Assembly: GCA_902373525.1 (NCBI GenBank)
Contig: CABKMN010000007.1
Coordinates: forward strand, 1-64,000
Direction of reading: 5' to 3'
From: an uncultured Bilophila sp.
GTDB taxonomy: Bacteria; Desulfobacterota; Desulfovibrionia; Desulfovibrionales; Desulfovibrionaceae
Length of the DNA stretch: 64,000 nt
The notes below the pieces were generated by a model. The model did not search any database, was not told where the DNA came from, and was given only the letters and a program-made list of their open reading frames with translations. This document shows, piece after piece, positions 8,697-16,263 of this stretch. The first letter of the stretch is position 1. Each line of letters begins with the position of its first letter. The position numbers and the translations under genes were made by a program.

Positions 8697-9653
8697 CTAG
8701 GCTTCCAGCTTGGCCCACGTCAGTTCGTGTTTGTTGCAGGACAGGTGCATGACCCGCGAGCCCGGAATGGCGGCGAACTTCGCGGCGGTGGCATGATCCG
8801 TTTCCGCCTGAAACTTGAGGGTGCACACGAAGTTGCGGCAGCTTCCCAGCTCGATCCACCGGCAGATGACGTCGTACAGCTTGTCCGGGTAACAGATCAT
8901 GTCCGAGAACAGCCAGTCCACGGCGCCCGCATGACGGGGATCGAGGGCGAAGCCGCTGCCGATGCAGTGGGTCACGCCGGGCATGGCGTCCACCTGCGGG
9001 GCGAGCGGGGCCTTGTCGATGCTGAAGACCTGCGCGCCGAGGCTTGCCAGCACCCACGTCCAGCCGCCGGGGGCCGAACCGAGATCAAGGCAGAGATCGC
9101 CGGGGCCGGGGCGTTTGGGGAGCAGGGTGAACGCCTCCCAGAGCTTGAGGTAGGCCCGGCTCGGCGGATCGATCTTGTTTTCATGGAAGTTGACCGTCCC
9201 GTCGGGGAACGGCGAGGAGCACCGGGCCGAGGCGAGGATCAGGTTGGGTTCCCACAGCGTCCACGAACCGAGCGGGGCCGTGGGCGCGGGATCGCCGAAG
9301 TGGAGCGGCTTTTCCGACACGTGGGGGAGCTTTTCCTGAATGAGCGCGGCGCGGCGGTGGTTTTCCTCGGAATGCAGGTGCCAGTTGCGCTGAACGGCGG
9401 AGAGCCTGCGCGCGCCGTCGCCGATGGACTCGATGGGAAGGAATACGGGGGATTCCCAGATGTTCTGGGCCCATGCGGCCGGACGGGGCGCGCCCTTGGC
9501 CAGCACGAGCCGTCCGCGGACTTCCAGAACGTCGTTCCCGAGTTCGACGAGGAGGTCTTCGAGAAATCCCTTTACGGCGAGATATACGGTAAAGGGAACC
9601 GGAACGGGGGATGCGTTTCCAGAAACGGAGGCGGCGGGGGAATTTTTTTTCAT
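8697..9653 (-). CDS. RlmM/FtsJ-like SAM-dependent rRNA 2'-O-methyltransferase
   Basis: The 318-residue protein carries an FtsJ-type Rossmann fold in its C-terminal half. DLCLDLGSAPGGWTWVLASLGA is the SAM-binding motif I region, followed by VFSIDKAPL, DWLFSDMICYPDKLY and a catalytic-type lysine in FVCTLKFQ, as in the K-D-K-E set of RrmJ/RlmM enzymes. The N-terminal half resembles the THUMP-like extension of RlmM, which modifies C2498 of 23S rRNA. ATG at 9653 is the first good start in a frame that stays open for kilobases upstream antisense to the next gene; no clear ribosome-binding site is visible, so the start is provisional. It diverges from the FAD/Fe-S gene. Confidence 0.75.
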   Translation of the reverse strand: MKKNSPAASVSGNASPVPVPFTVYLAVKGFLEDLLVELGNDVLEVRGRLVLAKGAPRPAAWAQNIWESPVFLPIESIGDGARRLSAVQRNWHLHSEENHRRAALIQEKLPHVSEKPLHFGDPAPTAPLGSWTLWEPNLILASARCSSPFPDGTVNFHENKIDPPSRAYLKLWEAFTLLPKRPGPGDLCLDLGSAPGGWTWVLASLGAQVFSIDKAPLAPQVDAMPGVTHCIGSGFALDPRHAGAVDWLFSDMICYPDKLYDVICRWIELGSCRNFVCTLKFQAETDHATAAKFAAIPGSRVMHLSCNKHELTWAKLEA

Positions 9654-9704
9654 AAAGGGAAGGAAATGCCCCTGACGGGCAAAATGGGCTGAAATGTTTA
9701 TGCC

Positions 9705-9733
9705 TTGCAAATGCGGTGCCGAGACTCTATACT
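9705..9733 (+). promoter_or_regulatory. Sigma-70 promoter for the FAD/Fe-S oxidoreductase gene
   Basis: TTGCAA (9705-9710) and TATACT (9728-9733) are spaced by exactly 17 nt, about 60 nt upstream of the ATG at 9795. Confidence 0.6.
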
Positions 9734-9794
9734 CCATCTTTGTCGTATTCACAATCGGCGAATGGGATTCTCCGCCAGACATAAGGAAGCTCAC

Positions 9795-12700
9795 ATGCCC
9801 CACAAAGGCCCGCATATTTCTATCGCCCCTGATTTTGTTGTCAATCGCATCCTCCGCATCAATCTCGAAGATTTTGCCGACTGGCCGGAATCCGTCCGCC
9901 ATCTCGCCATTGAGATCGCCGAAGAGCTGTTCCTCGTCGCGTACAATCCGTTCGTCGATCCGGCCACGGTCAAGGCCAGCGTCAAGGAGCGGTTCGACCG
10001 GGAAGTCTTTGCTCTCGCCCACCACTACGCCAACACCATCGGCGAAGGCATCACCCTGTTCTGGAGCGGGTATGAGGCCGAAATGGCCTTCCGCAAGGAG
10101 CTGGTCGAGCGTCTGGGCGCATTCCTGCCGCCGGACGCCATCGTGACCCGTCCGAGCGCGCTCGTGGCCTGCGCCACCGACGCCACCGACCTGCGTATGG
10201 AACTGCCCCTCATGGTGGTGGAGCCCGCCAACGCCGAACAGGTGAGCGAACTCGTCAAGCTGGCGAATGAACTGAAGTTCGCGCTCATCCCCCGTGGCGG
10301 CGCGTCCGGCCTGACCGGCGGTTCGGTGCCCATGCGGCGGCGTTCCGTCATCGTCCGCACCACTCGGTTCACCAAGATGTCGCCCGTGGACAAGGACACC
10401 ATGACGGTGACGCTGGACGCGGGCGTGATCACGCAGGCCGCCATCGACGCCGTGGCTCGGGAAGGCTTTCTCTTCACCGTGGACCCGGCCTCGAAAACCG
10501 CCTCGACCATCGGCGGCAACGTCGCGGAAAACTCCGGCGGGCCGTTCGCCTTCGAATACGGGACCACGCTCGACAATCTGCTTTCGTGGCGCATGGTGAC
10601 CCCGACGGGCGAGATCATCAGCGTCGAACGCAAGAACCATCCCCGCCACAAGATTCTGCCGGACGAGCTGGCCGTCTTCGAGGTCAAGGACATCAGCGGC
10701 GGCGTCCGCAGCGTCGTGGAGCTGCACGGTTCGGAAATCCGCCTGCCGGGCCTCGGCAAGGACGTGACCAACAAGGCCCTCGGCGGTCTGCCGGGCATGC
10801 AGAAGGAAGGCGTGGACGGCATCATCACCGACGCCACCTTCATCGTGCACAAGAAGCCCGCGCACTCCCGCGTGATGGTGCTCGAATTCTATGGCCGGTC
10901 CATGCATCAGGCCGCCATCGTCATCGGTCAGATCGTGGCCCTGCGCGACCGCATCCGCGAGGATGGTGACTACGCCCATCTGTCCGCTCTGGAAGAATTC
11001 AACGCCAAATACGTGCGGGCCATCGACTACCAGAAGAAGTCGGACCGTTACGAAGGCTTGCCCATCTCCGTCATCATCCTTCAGGTGGACGGCGACGACC
11101 CGTATCTGCTGGAAAAATGCGTGCAGGAAATCACGGGCATCGTGGACGCGCAGGACAACGTGGCCCTGCTCGTGGCCAAGGACGAGAAGGAGGCCGAAGT
11201 CTTCTGGGAGGACCGTCACCGCCTTTCCGCCATCGCCCGCCGGACTTCGGGATTCAAGATCAACGAGGACGTGGTCATCCCCATGCGGCGCATCCCGGAC
11301 TTCGCGCTGTTCCTCGAACAGCTCAACCTCGAATGTTCGGCCATGGCCTACCGGCAGGCGTTGCAGGAACTGGGGCGGCTCCCCGGCATGGCGCTGGAGG
11401 ACAAGGACCTCAACCGCGAATTCGTCAACGTGACCCGCGTCGCGCAGGGCGGGGTCCCCTCTTCGGAACTGTCCGACGAGGAGATGGAGGAACGGGCGCT
11501 GGAATTTCTCCGGCTCATGGGGGAACGCTACAGCCGCCTCGCGCCCAAGATCAAGAAGATCAGCGAAGCCATGCTCGCGGGTCGGGTCGTGGTCGCCAGC
11601 CATATGCACGCCGGGGACGGGAACTGCCACGTCAACATCCCCGTCAACTCCAACGACCTGCACATGCTTGAAATCGCCGAAGAGGCCGCCGTGCGCGTCA
11701 TGGCGGAGGCGCAGGAGATGGGGGGCGCGGTGTCCGGCGAGCACGGCATCGGCATCACCAAGATCGCCTTCCTCGGCAAGGACAAGATGGACGCCATCCG
11801 GGAGTTCAAGAACCGGGTGGACCCGCGCGACGTGTTCAATCCCGCCAAGCTCACCCAGCGTGAACTGCCGGTGCGGCCCTTCACCTTCTCCTTCAACCGG
11901 CTGATCGAGGACATCCGCCAGAGCGGCCTGCCCGACAAGGAACGCCTCATCCACCTGCTGGCCTCGGTGCAGATGTGCACCCGCTGCGGCAAGTGCAAGC
12001 AGGTGTGCCCCATGATGTACCCGGAGTGCTCCTACCATTTCCATCCCCGGAACAAGAATATGGTGCTCGGCGCGATCATCGAGGCCATCTACTATTCGCA
12101 GATCAACAAGGGCCGTCCTGATCCCTCCATTCTGGCGGAACTCCGGGCCATGATGGAGCACTGCACCGGCTGCGGGCGCTGCACGGCGGTCTGTCCGGTC
12201 AAAATTCCCTCGGCCGACGTGGCGCTCCAGCTCCGTGCGTTCCTTGAGGAAGAGGGCGCGGGCGGGCATCCGCTCAAGAGCAAGGTGCTCGACTGGCTGG
12301 TGCGGAACCCCTCGCACCGGATTCCGCAGGCGGTCAAGGCCGCGGCGCTGGGGCAGCGGATGCAGAACCGGATCGTGGGCGTCGTGCCGCAGGCGATCAG
12401 GCGGCGTTTGTACAATCCGCTCTTTTCCGGTAAGGGTCCGGAACCGGGATACCGGAACCTGTACGAGGCGCTGCATCTGGAGCGCGGAAACATCTTCATG
12501 GCCCGTTCCGCCGGCAATGCGGAAGGCAACACGGAACTCAAGGACGCGGTCCTCTACTTCCCCGGCTGCGGCGGGAGCCTGTTGTCCCGCAGCATCGGAT
12601 TGTCGGCGCTGGGGTTGTTGCTGAGGACGGGCGTCGCTGTTATCCTCCCGGAGACGCACCTGTGCTGCGGGTATCCGCTGCTGTCCGCCGGAGCCGACGG

Positions 12701-13382
12701 CCAGTTCGCCGCCAACATGGAGCGGAACAGGAAACTGCTGCGGGAAACCGTCGCCGGGGCGACCGGACGGGGCTTCCGGGTGACGCACGTCGTCACCGCC
12801 TGCGGTTCCTGCCGCGAAGGCATCGAACGGCTGGAGCCGTCCACCCTGCTTGAAGGGGCCGGCGAACTTGTCCACCTCGACGTCATGCAGTTCGTGCAGG
12901 AGCGGATGGACGCGAATCCCGGCCTGTTCGACGGGAAGGTCCTTTACCATGCCTCGTGCCACCCCGAATGGGTGGGCGTCCACAAGGTGAAGGGCGTTCG
13001 GAAGCAGGCCGCCGCCATCAGCAGGCTGAGCGGCGCGGCGGTCGAAGTGTCGCCGGGCTGCTGCGGCGAATCGGGCATGGGTTCCATCGCCTCCCCGCTG
13101 GTGTACAACACCCTGCGGAAGCGGAAGATGGACGTGCTCGGGAAGGCGCTTGCCGACTACCCGGCGGGCCCCATTCTGGTGGGGTGCCCGTCCTGCAAGG
13201 TGGGCATTACCCGCAGCCTGATGGGCATGCATGTCCGCAGGCCCGTTCTGCATACGGTGGAGTGGCTGGCGACGCTGCTGTTCCGCGACCGGTGGGGCGA
13301 GAAATGGCTCCGGGTGTTCCGGCGCCGGATCGCGCCCAACGCGGACGCGCAGGGCGTGCGTGTCGTCGATTTCGACGAATAG
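9795..13382 (+). CDS. FAD-linked oxidoreductase fused to Fe-S and CCG domains (D-lactate dehydrogenase-like)
   Basis: The 1195-residue protein joins what are often separate subunits. Residues about 125-330 form a PCMH-type FAD-binding domain (PRGGASGLTGGSVPM; NSGGPFAFEYG). Residues 330-690 form the FAD-oxidase C-terminal domain (VVASHMHAGDGNCHVN, GEHGIG). A ferredoxin-like segment has two CxxCxxC...CP clusters (CTRCGKCKQVCP near 735, CTGCGRCTAVCP near 795), and two CCG domains follow (CCGYP near 956, CCGESGMG near 1091). This is the Dld/GlcD plus GlpC arrangement expected for oxidising a 2-hydroxyacid such as D-lactate and passing electrons to the membrane pool. Start ATG has AAGGAAG upstream. 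The exact substrate is not proven by sequence. Confidence 0.88.
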   Translation: MPHKGPHISIAPDFVVNRILRINLEDFADWPESVRHLAIEIAEELFLVAYNPFVDPATVKASVKERFDREVFALAHHYANTIGEGITLFWSGYEAEMAFRKELVERLGAFLPPDAIVTRPSALVACATDATDLRMELPLMVVEPANAEQVSELVKLANELKFALIPRGGASGLTGGSVPMRRRSVIVRTTRFTKMSPVDKDTMTVTLDAGVITQAAIDAVAREGFLFTVDPASKTASTIGGNVAENSGGPFAFEYGTTLDNLLSWRMVTPTGEIISVERKNHPRHKILPDELAVFEVKDISGGVRSVVELHGSEIRLPGLGKDVTNKALGGLPGMQKEGVDGIITDATFIVHKKPAHSRVMVLEFYGRSMHQAAIVIGQIVALRDRIREDGDYAHLSALEEFNAKYVRAIDYQKKSDRYEGLPISVIILQVDGDDPYLLEKCVQEITGIVDAQDNVALLVAKDEKEAEVFWEDRHRLSAIARRTSGFKINEDVVIPMRRIPDFALFLEQLNLECSAMAYRQALQELGRLPGMALEDKDLNREFVNVTRVAQGGVPSSELSDEEMEERALEFLRLMGERYSRLAPKIKKISEAMLAGRVVVASHMHAGDGNCHVNIPVNSNDLHMLEIAEEAAVRVMAEAQEMGGAVSGEHGIGITKIAFLGKDKMDAIREFKNRVDPRDVFNPAKLTQRELPVRPFTFSFNRLIEDIRQSGLPDKERLIHLLASVQMCTRCGKCKQVCPMMYPECSYHFHPRNKNMVLGAIIEAIYYSQINKGRPDPSILAELRAMMEHCTGCGRCTAVCPVKIPSADVALQLRAFLEEEGAGGHPLKSKVLDWLVRNPSHRIPQAVKAAALGQRMQNRIVGVVPQAIRRRLYNPLFSGKGPEPGYRNLYEALHLERGNIFMARSAGNAEGNTELKDAVLYFPGCGGSLLSRSIGLSALGLLLRTGVAVILPETHLCCGYPLLSAGADGQFAANMERNRKLLRETVAGATGRGFRVTHVVTACGSCREGIERLEPSTLLEGAGELVHLDVMQFVQERMDANPGLFDGKVLYHASCHPEWVGVHKVKGVRKQAAAISRLSGAAVEVSPGCCGESGMGSIASPLVYNTLRKRKMDVLGKALADYPAGPILVGCPSCKVGITRSLMGMHVRRPVLHTVEWLATLLFRDRWGEKWLRVFRRRIAPNADAQGVRVVDFDE

Positions 13383-13479
13383 GGTTTCCCGCGGGGCTCG
13401 CGACAGGAAAGGGGACGCGTTCCGCGGGGTTGGGGACCTGAAACGACGGTTTTGATTTGAAACAAGGAGAACCTTACAC

Positions 13480-14331
13480 ATGCCAACCACGATCCTGCAC
13501 AAGGAATCGCTGATTCCTGGTCGAACGAGTAAACTGGTGCTGGATGCGCCGCAGATAGCCGCCACGGCGAAACCGGGCCATTTCGTCATGCTGCGCGTGA
13601 ACGAAAACGGCGAGCGCTTCCCCCTGACCATCGCGGACACCGATACGGAAAAGGGAACCATCACCATCGTCTATCTGGTGATGGGCAAGTCCACGATGAT
13701 GCTTGAGGCGCTCGGCGAAGGGGACAGCATCCTCGACGTGGCCGGGCCGCTCGGAAAGGCCACGCACATCGTCAAGGGCGACCGGGTCATCTGCGTGGGC
13801 GGCGGCACGGGCATCGCCGCGATGCACCACATCGCCAAGGGGCACCACAAGGCGGGCAACTACGTGATCGCCATCATCGGCGCCCGGAGCAAGGACCTCC
13901 TGCTGTTTGAAAACGAACTGAAGTCGTTCTGCGACGAAGTGCTGATTTCCACGGACGACGGCAGCTACGGGCACAAGGGGTTTGTGACCGACCTGCTGAA
14001 GGACCGTCTGGAAAACGACAAGAAGGTACAGGAAGTCGTGGCCGTCGGCCCGGTTCCCATGATGCAGGCCGTGGCGAACACGACGCTGCCCTTCGGCGTC
14101 GCCACGACCGTCAGCCTGAACTCGCTCATGGTGGACGGCATCGGGATGTGCGGAGCCTGTCGCGTGACCGTCGACGGGCAGACCAAGTTCACCTGTGTGG
14201 ACGGCCCCGAATTCGACGGTCACAAGGTGGATTTCGCCGAACTCCGCCAGCGTCTTTCCGCGTTCCGCTCTCAGGAAAAGGAATCCATCGAACACCACCA
14301 GCACAGGTGCACCTGCCATGACAAACACTGA
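13480..14331 (+). CDS. nfnA: NfnA-type ferredoxin:NADP+ oxidoreductase subunit alpha (sulfide dehydrogenase-like FAD/NAD-binding protein)
   Basis: The 283-residue flavoprotein contains an FAD-binding barrel at residues 1-95 and an NAD-binding fold (ICVGGGTGIAAMHHIAKGHH) at about 105-210. A C-terminal [2Fe-2S] site is formed by the cysteines of GIGMCGACRV and TCVDGPEFDGH. This matches the small subunit of NADH-dependent reduced ferredoxin:NADP oxidoreductase. The next gene overlaps its stop by 14 nt and encodes the partner subunit, so the two form a complex for electron bifurcation or redox balancing. AAGGAG lies upstream of the ATG. Confidence 0.88.
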   Translation: MPTTILHKESLIPGRTSKLVLDAPQIAATAKPGHFVMLRVNENGERFPLTIADTDTEKGTITIVYLVMGKSTMMLEALGEGDSILDVAGPLGKATHIVKGDRVICVGGGTGIAAMHHIAKGHHKAGNYVIAIIGARSKDLLLFENELKSFCDEVLISTDDGSYGHKGFVTDLLKDRLENDKKVQEVVAVGPVPMMQAVANTTLPFGVATTVSLNSLMVDGIGMCGACRVTVDGQTKFTCVDGPEFDGHKVDFAELRQRLSAFRSQEKESIEHHQHRCTCHDKH

Positions 14332-15742
14332 AAACGTGAAGAAGCCCGCCAAGACCCCCCGCGTCGCCATGCCCTGCCAGCCCGCGGATGTCCGGGCGCA
14401 CAACTTCAAGGAAGTCGCGCTCGGCTACACGCTTGAGCAGGCCCGGCTTGAAGCGAGCCGCTGCCTGAACTGCAAGAACCCCAAGTGCCGTCAGGGCTGT
14501 CCCGTGGAAGTCCGGATTCCGGAATTCATCGCCGCGATCGTCAAGGGCGATCTGGCGGAAGCCTACCGTATTCTGAAAAGCACCAACAGCCTGCCCGCCG
14601 TCTGCGGTCGCGTCTGCCCGCAGGAAAACCAGTGCGAAGGCAAGTGCATTCTGGGCATCAAGGGCCAGCCCGTCGCCATCGGGCGTCTGGAACGCTTCGT
14701 GGCCGACAACGCCATGAAGGACCCCTGCGTGGGCCTGACCGACAACGACGCCTGTGCGGTCACCAATCCCGACTTGAAGGTCGCCTGTATCGGTTCCGGT
14801 CCGTCCTCCATCACGGTCGCGGGCTATCTCGCCGCGCGCGGCATCAAGGTGACGGTCTTCGAAGCGCTGCACGAACCCGGCGGGGTGCTCATCTACGGCA
14901 TTCCGGCCTTCCGTCTGCCCAAGGACGTCGTGGCCGCCGAACTGGACGGCCTGCGCCGCAACAATGTGGAATTCCGCACCAACTGGGTGGGCGGGCGCAC
15001 CATTTCCGTCCAGAAGCTGTTCGAGGAAGGCTATAAGGCCGTCTTCATCGGCGTGGGCGCGGGGCTTCCGCAGTTCCTCGGCGTGCCCGGCGAAAATCTC
15101 ATCGGCGTGTTCTCCGCCAACGAATACCTTACCCGTGTGAACCTCGGGCGCGCGTACGACTTCCCGAATTTCGACACGCCGACCTATCCCGGCAGGCACG
15201 TCACCGTGTTCGGTGCGGGCAACGTGGCTATGGACGCCGCGCGTACCGCCCTGCGCCTCGGCGCGGAAAGCTCCACGATCATCTATCGCCGTTCGCGTGC
15301 TGAAATGCCCGCCCGTCACGAAGAGATCGAACACGCGGAAGAAGAGGGCGTGAAGCTGCTCGAACTCGTCGGGCCGGTTCGCTTCAACGCGAACGAAAAC
15401 GGCGTGCTCAAGTCCGTAACCCTCCAGAAGATGGCGCTCGGGGAGCCCGACGCGTCCGGTCGCCGTCGCCCCATGCCGGTCGAAGGCGAAGTCTTCGAAC
15501 ACGAAACCGATCTCGCGGTCGTGGCCGTGGGCACACGTTCCAACCCCATCCTTCTCGAAGCGACGCCGGGCCTTGAGCTCAACAAGCGCGGCTACATCGT
15601 GGTCAACGAGGAAACCGGGGAAACCTCCATCCCCAACGTCTTCGCGGGCGGCGACATCGTGACCGGCGCGGCGACCGTCATTCTGGCCATGGGGGCCGGA
15701 CGGAAGGCCGCACAGGAGATCGCCAAGCGCCTCTTGGGCTAA
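14318..15742 (+). CDS. nfnB: NfnB-type subunit beta (homotetrameric GltA-like NADPH oxidoreductase)
   Basis: The start is the ATG at 14318, overlapping the nfnA stop by 14 nt; upstream codons in this frame run antiparallel in content to nfnA and are not used. The 474-residue protein has N-terminal [4Fe-4S] cysteine sets (CLNCKNPKCRQGCP; CGRVCPQENQCEGKC). It then has an FAD-binding segment (CIGSGPSSITVAGYLAARG), a GG-doublet helper (EPGGVLIYGIPAFRLPK), an NADPH-binding fold (VTVFGAGNVAMDAARTALRLG) and a closing FAD motif (IPNVFAGGDIVTGAATVI). It is homologous to the glutamate synthase small subunit, but no large gltB gene is next to it, so the Nfn assignment is preferred. Confidence 0.88.
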   Translation: MTNTENVKKPAKTPRVAMPCQPADVRAHNFKEVALGYTLEQARLEASRCLNCKNPKCRQGCPVEVRIPEFIAAIVKGDLAEAYRILKSTNSLPAVCGRVCPQENQCEGKCILGIKGQPVAIGRLERFVADNAMKDPCVGLTDNDACAVTNPDLKVACIGSGPSSITVAGYLAARGIKVTVFEALHEPGGVLIYGIPAFRLPKDVVAAELDGLRRNNVEFRTNWVGGRTISVQKLFEEGYKAVFIGVGAGLPQFLGVPGENLIGVFSANEYLTRVNLGRAYDFPNFDTPTYPGRHVTVFGAGNVAMDAARTALRLGAESSTIIYRRSRAEMPARHEEIEHAEEEGVKLLELVGPVRFNANENGVLKSVTLQKMALGEPDASGRRRPMPVEGEVFEHETDLAVVAVGTRSNPILLEATPGLELNKRGYIVVNEETGETSIPNVFAGGDIVTGAATVILAMGAGRKAAQEIAKRLLG

Positions 15743-15768
15743 CCGGTTTCCGTTTCAGGGTGTTTGTG

Positions 15769-15794
15769 GGGAAGGCTTCGGCCTTCCCTTTTTT
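15769..15794 (+). terminator. Rho-independent terminator after nfnB
   Basis: An 8-bp perfect stem GGGAAGGC/GCCTTCCC with a stable TTCG tetraloop is followed by six T residues. Confidence 0.9.
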
Positions 15795-15860
15795 GCGGCC
15801 TTTTTTCGTGATGAAGGGCGGGCCTCAACGCCGCAAAAGGCCATGCCGTTCCGGTTAAAC

Positions 15861-15889
15861 TTGACAAAGAATTTCAATATCACTATAGA
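15861..15889 (+). promoter_or_regulatory. Strong sigma-70 promoter for the FeoB-associated-type peptide gene
   Basis: TTGACA (15861-15866), 17-nt AT-rich spacer and TATAGA (15884-15889) form a near-consensus promoter about 70 nt ahead of the ATG at 15963. Confidence 0.65.
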
Positions 15890-15962
15890 AAGGACAAATC
15901 GAACAAGAACGTTTACCAAGCATACGGGTCCCCTGAGTCGGATGTGTGCGGGAGGCATAAAG

Positions 15963-16106
15963 ATGGACGTACAGTTGGTGATTGTCGGCGTGATCGTTTT
16001 GGCCGCGGTGGCCTACATGGTCTGGCGGGCCAAGAAGGCCCGGAAGGGACAGTGCTCGTGCGGTTGCAGCGGCTGCGGAAAGAGCTGCAAGCCCAAGGCG
16101 TTGTAA
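15963..16106 (+). CDS. FeoB-associated Cys-rich membrane peptide
   Basis: This 47-residue gene has an N-terminal transmembrane helix (VIVGVIVLAAVAYMVW), a basic stop-transfer stretch (RAKKARKG) and a C-terminal cysteine cluster, CSCGCSGCGKSC. That is the plan of the FeoB-associated Cys-rich family, which usually lies next to feoA/feoB for ferrous iron uptake. Here no feo gene is nearby. I chose the ATG at 15963 because a GGGAGG sequence lies 8 nt upstream; a longer in-frame extension lacks such a site and would start before the promoter. It has its own promoter and terminator. Confidence 0.75.
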   Translation: MDVQLVIVGVIVLAAVAYMVWRAKKARKGQCSCGCSGCGKSCKPKAL

Positions 16107-16114
16107 AACGGACG

Positions 16115-16140
16115 GGGAGGACGGGGTCCTCCCTTTTTTT
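16115..16140 (+). terminator. Rho-independent terminator after the Cys-rich peptide gene
   Basis: Stem GGGAGGAC/GTCCTCCC (16115-16122, 16126-16133), 3-nt loop, then seven T residues. Confidence 0.9.
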
Positions 16141-16263
16141 GCACCGCCTTCGGGGGCCGCGGAAACGCTTCGGGATACGCTGTTGCCGTATGGCGTCGGT
16201 ACGCCGCATTTACTGCTGGACGGTTTTGCCGCCTGAGTTTATTTTTGAGGACTGTGTTGGTTT

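Noticed and set aside
8697..13667. A 1656-codon minus-strand open frame
   Set aside because: Only its last 318 codons (8697-9653) encode a recognisable methyltransferase. The remainder is antisense to the FAD/Fe-S oxidoreductase and is kept open by high GC codon bias.
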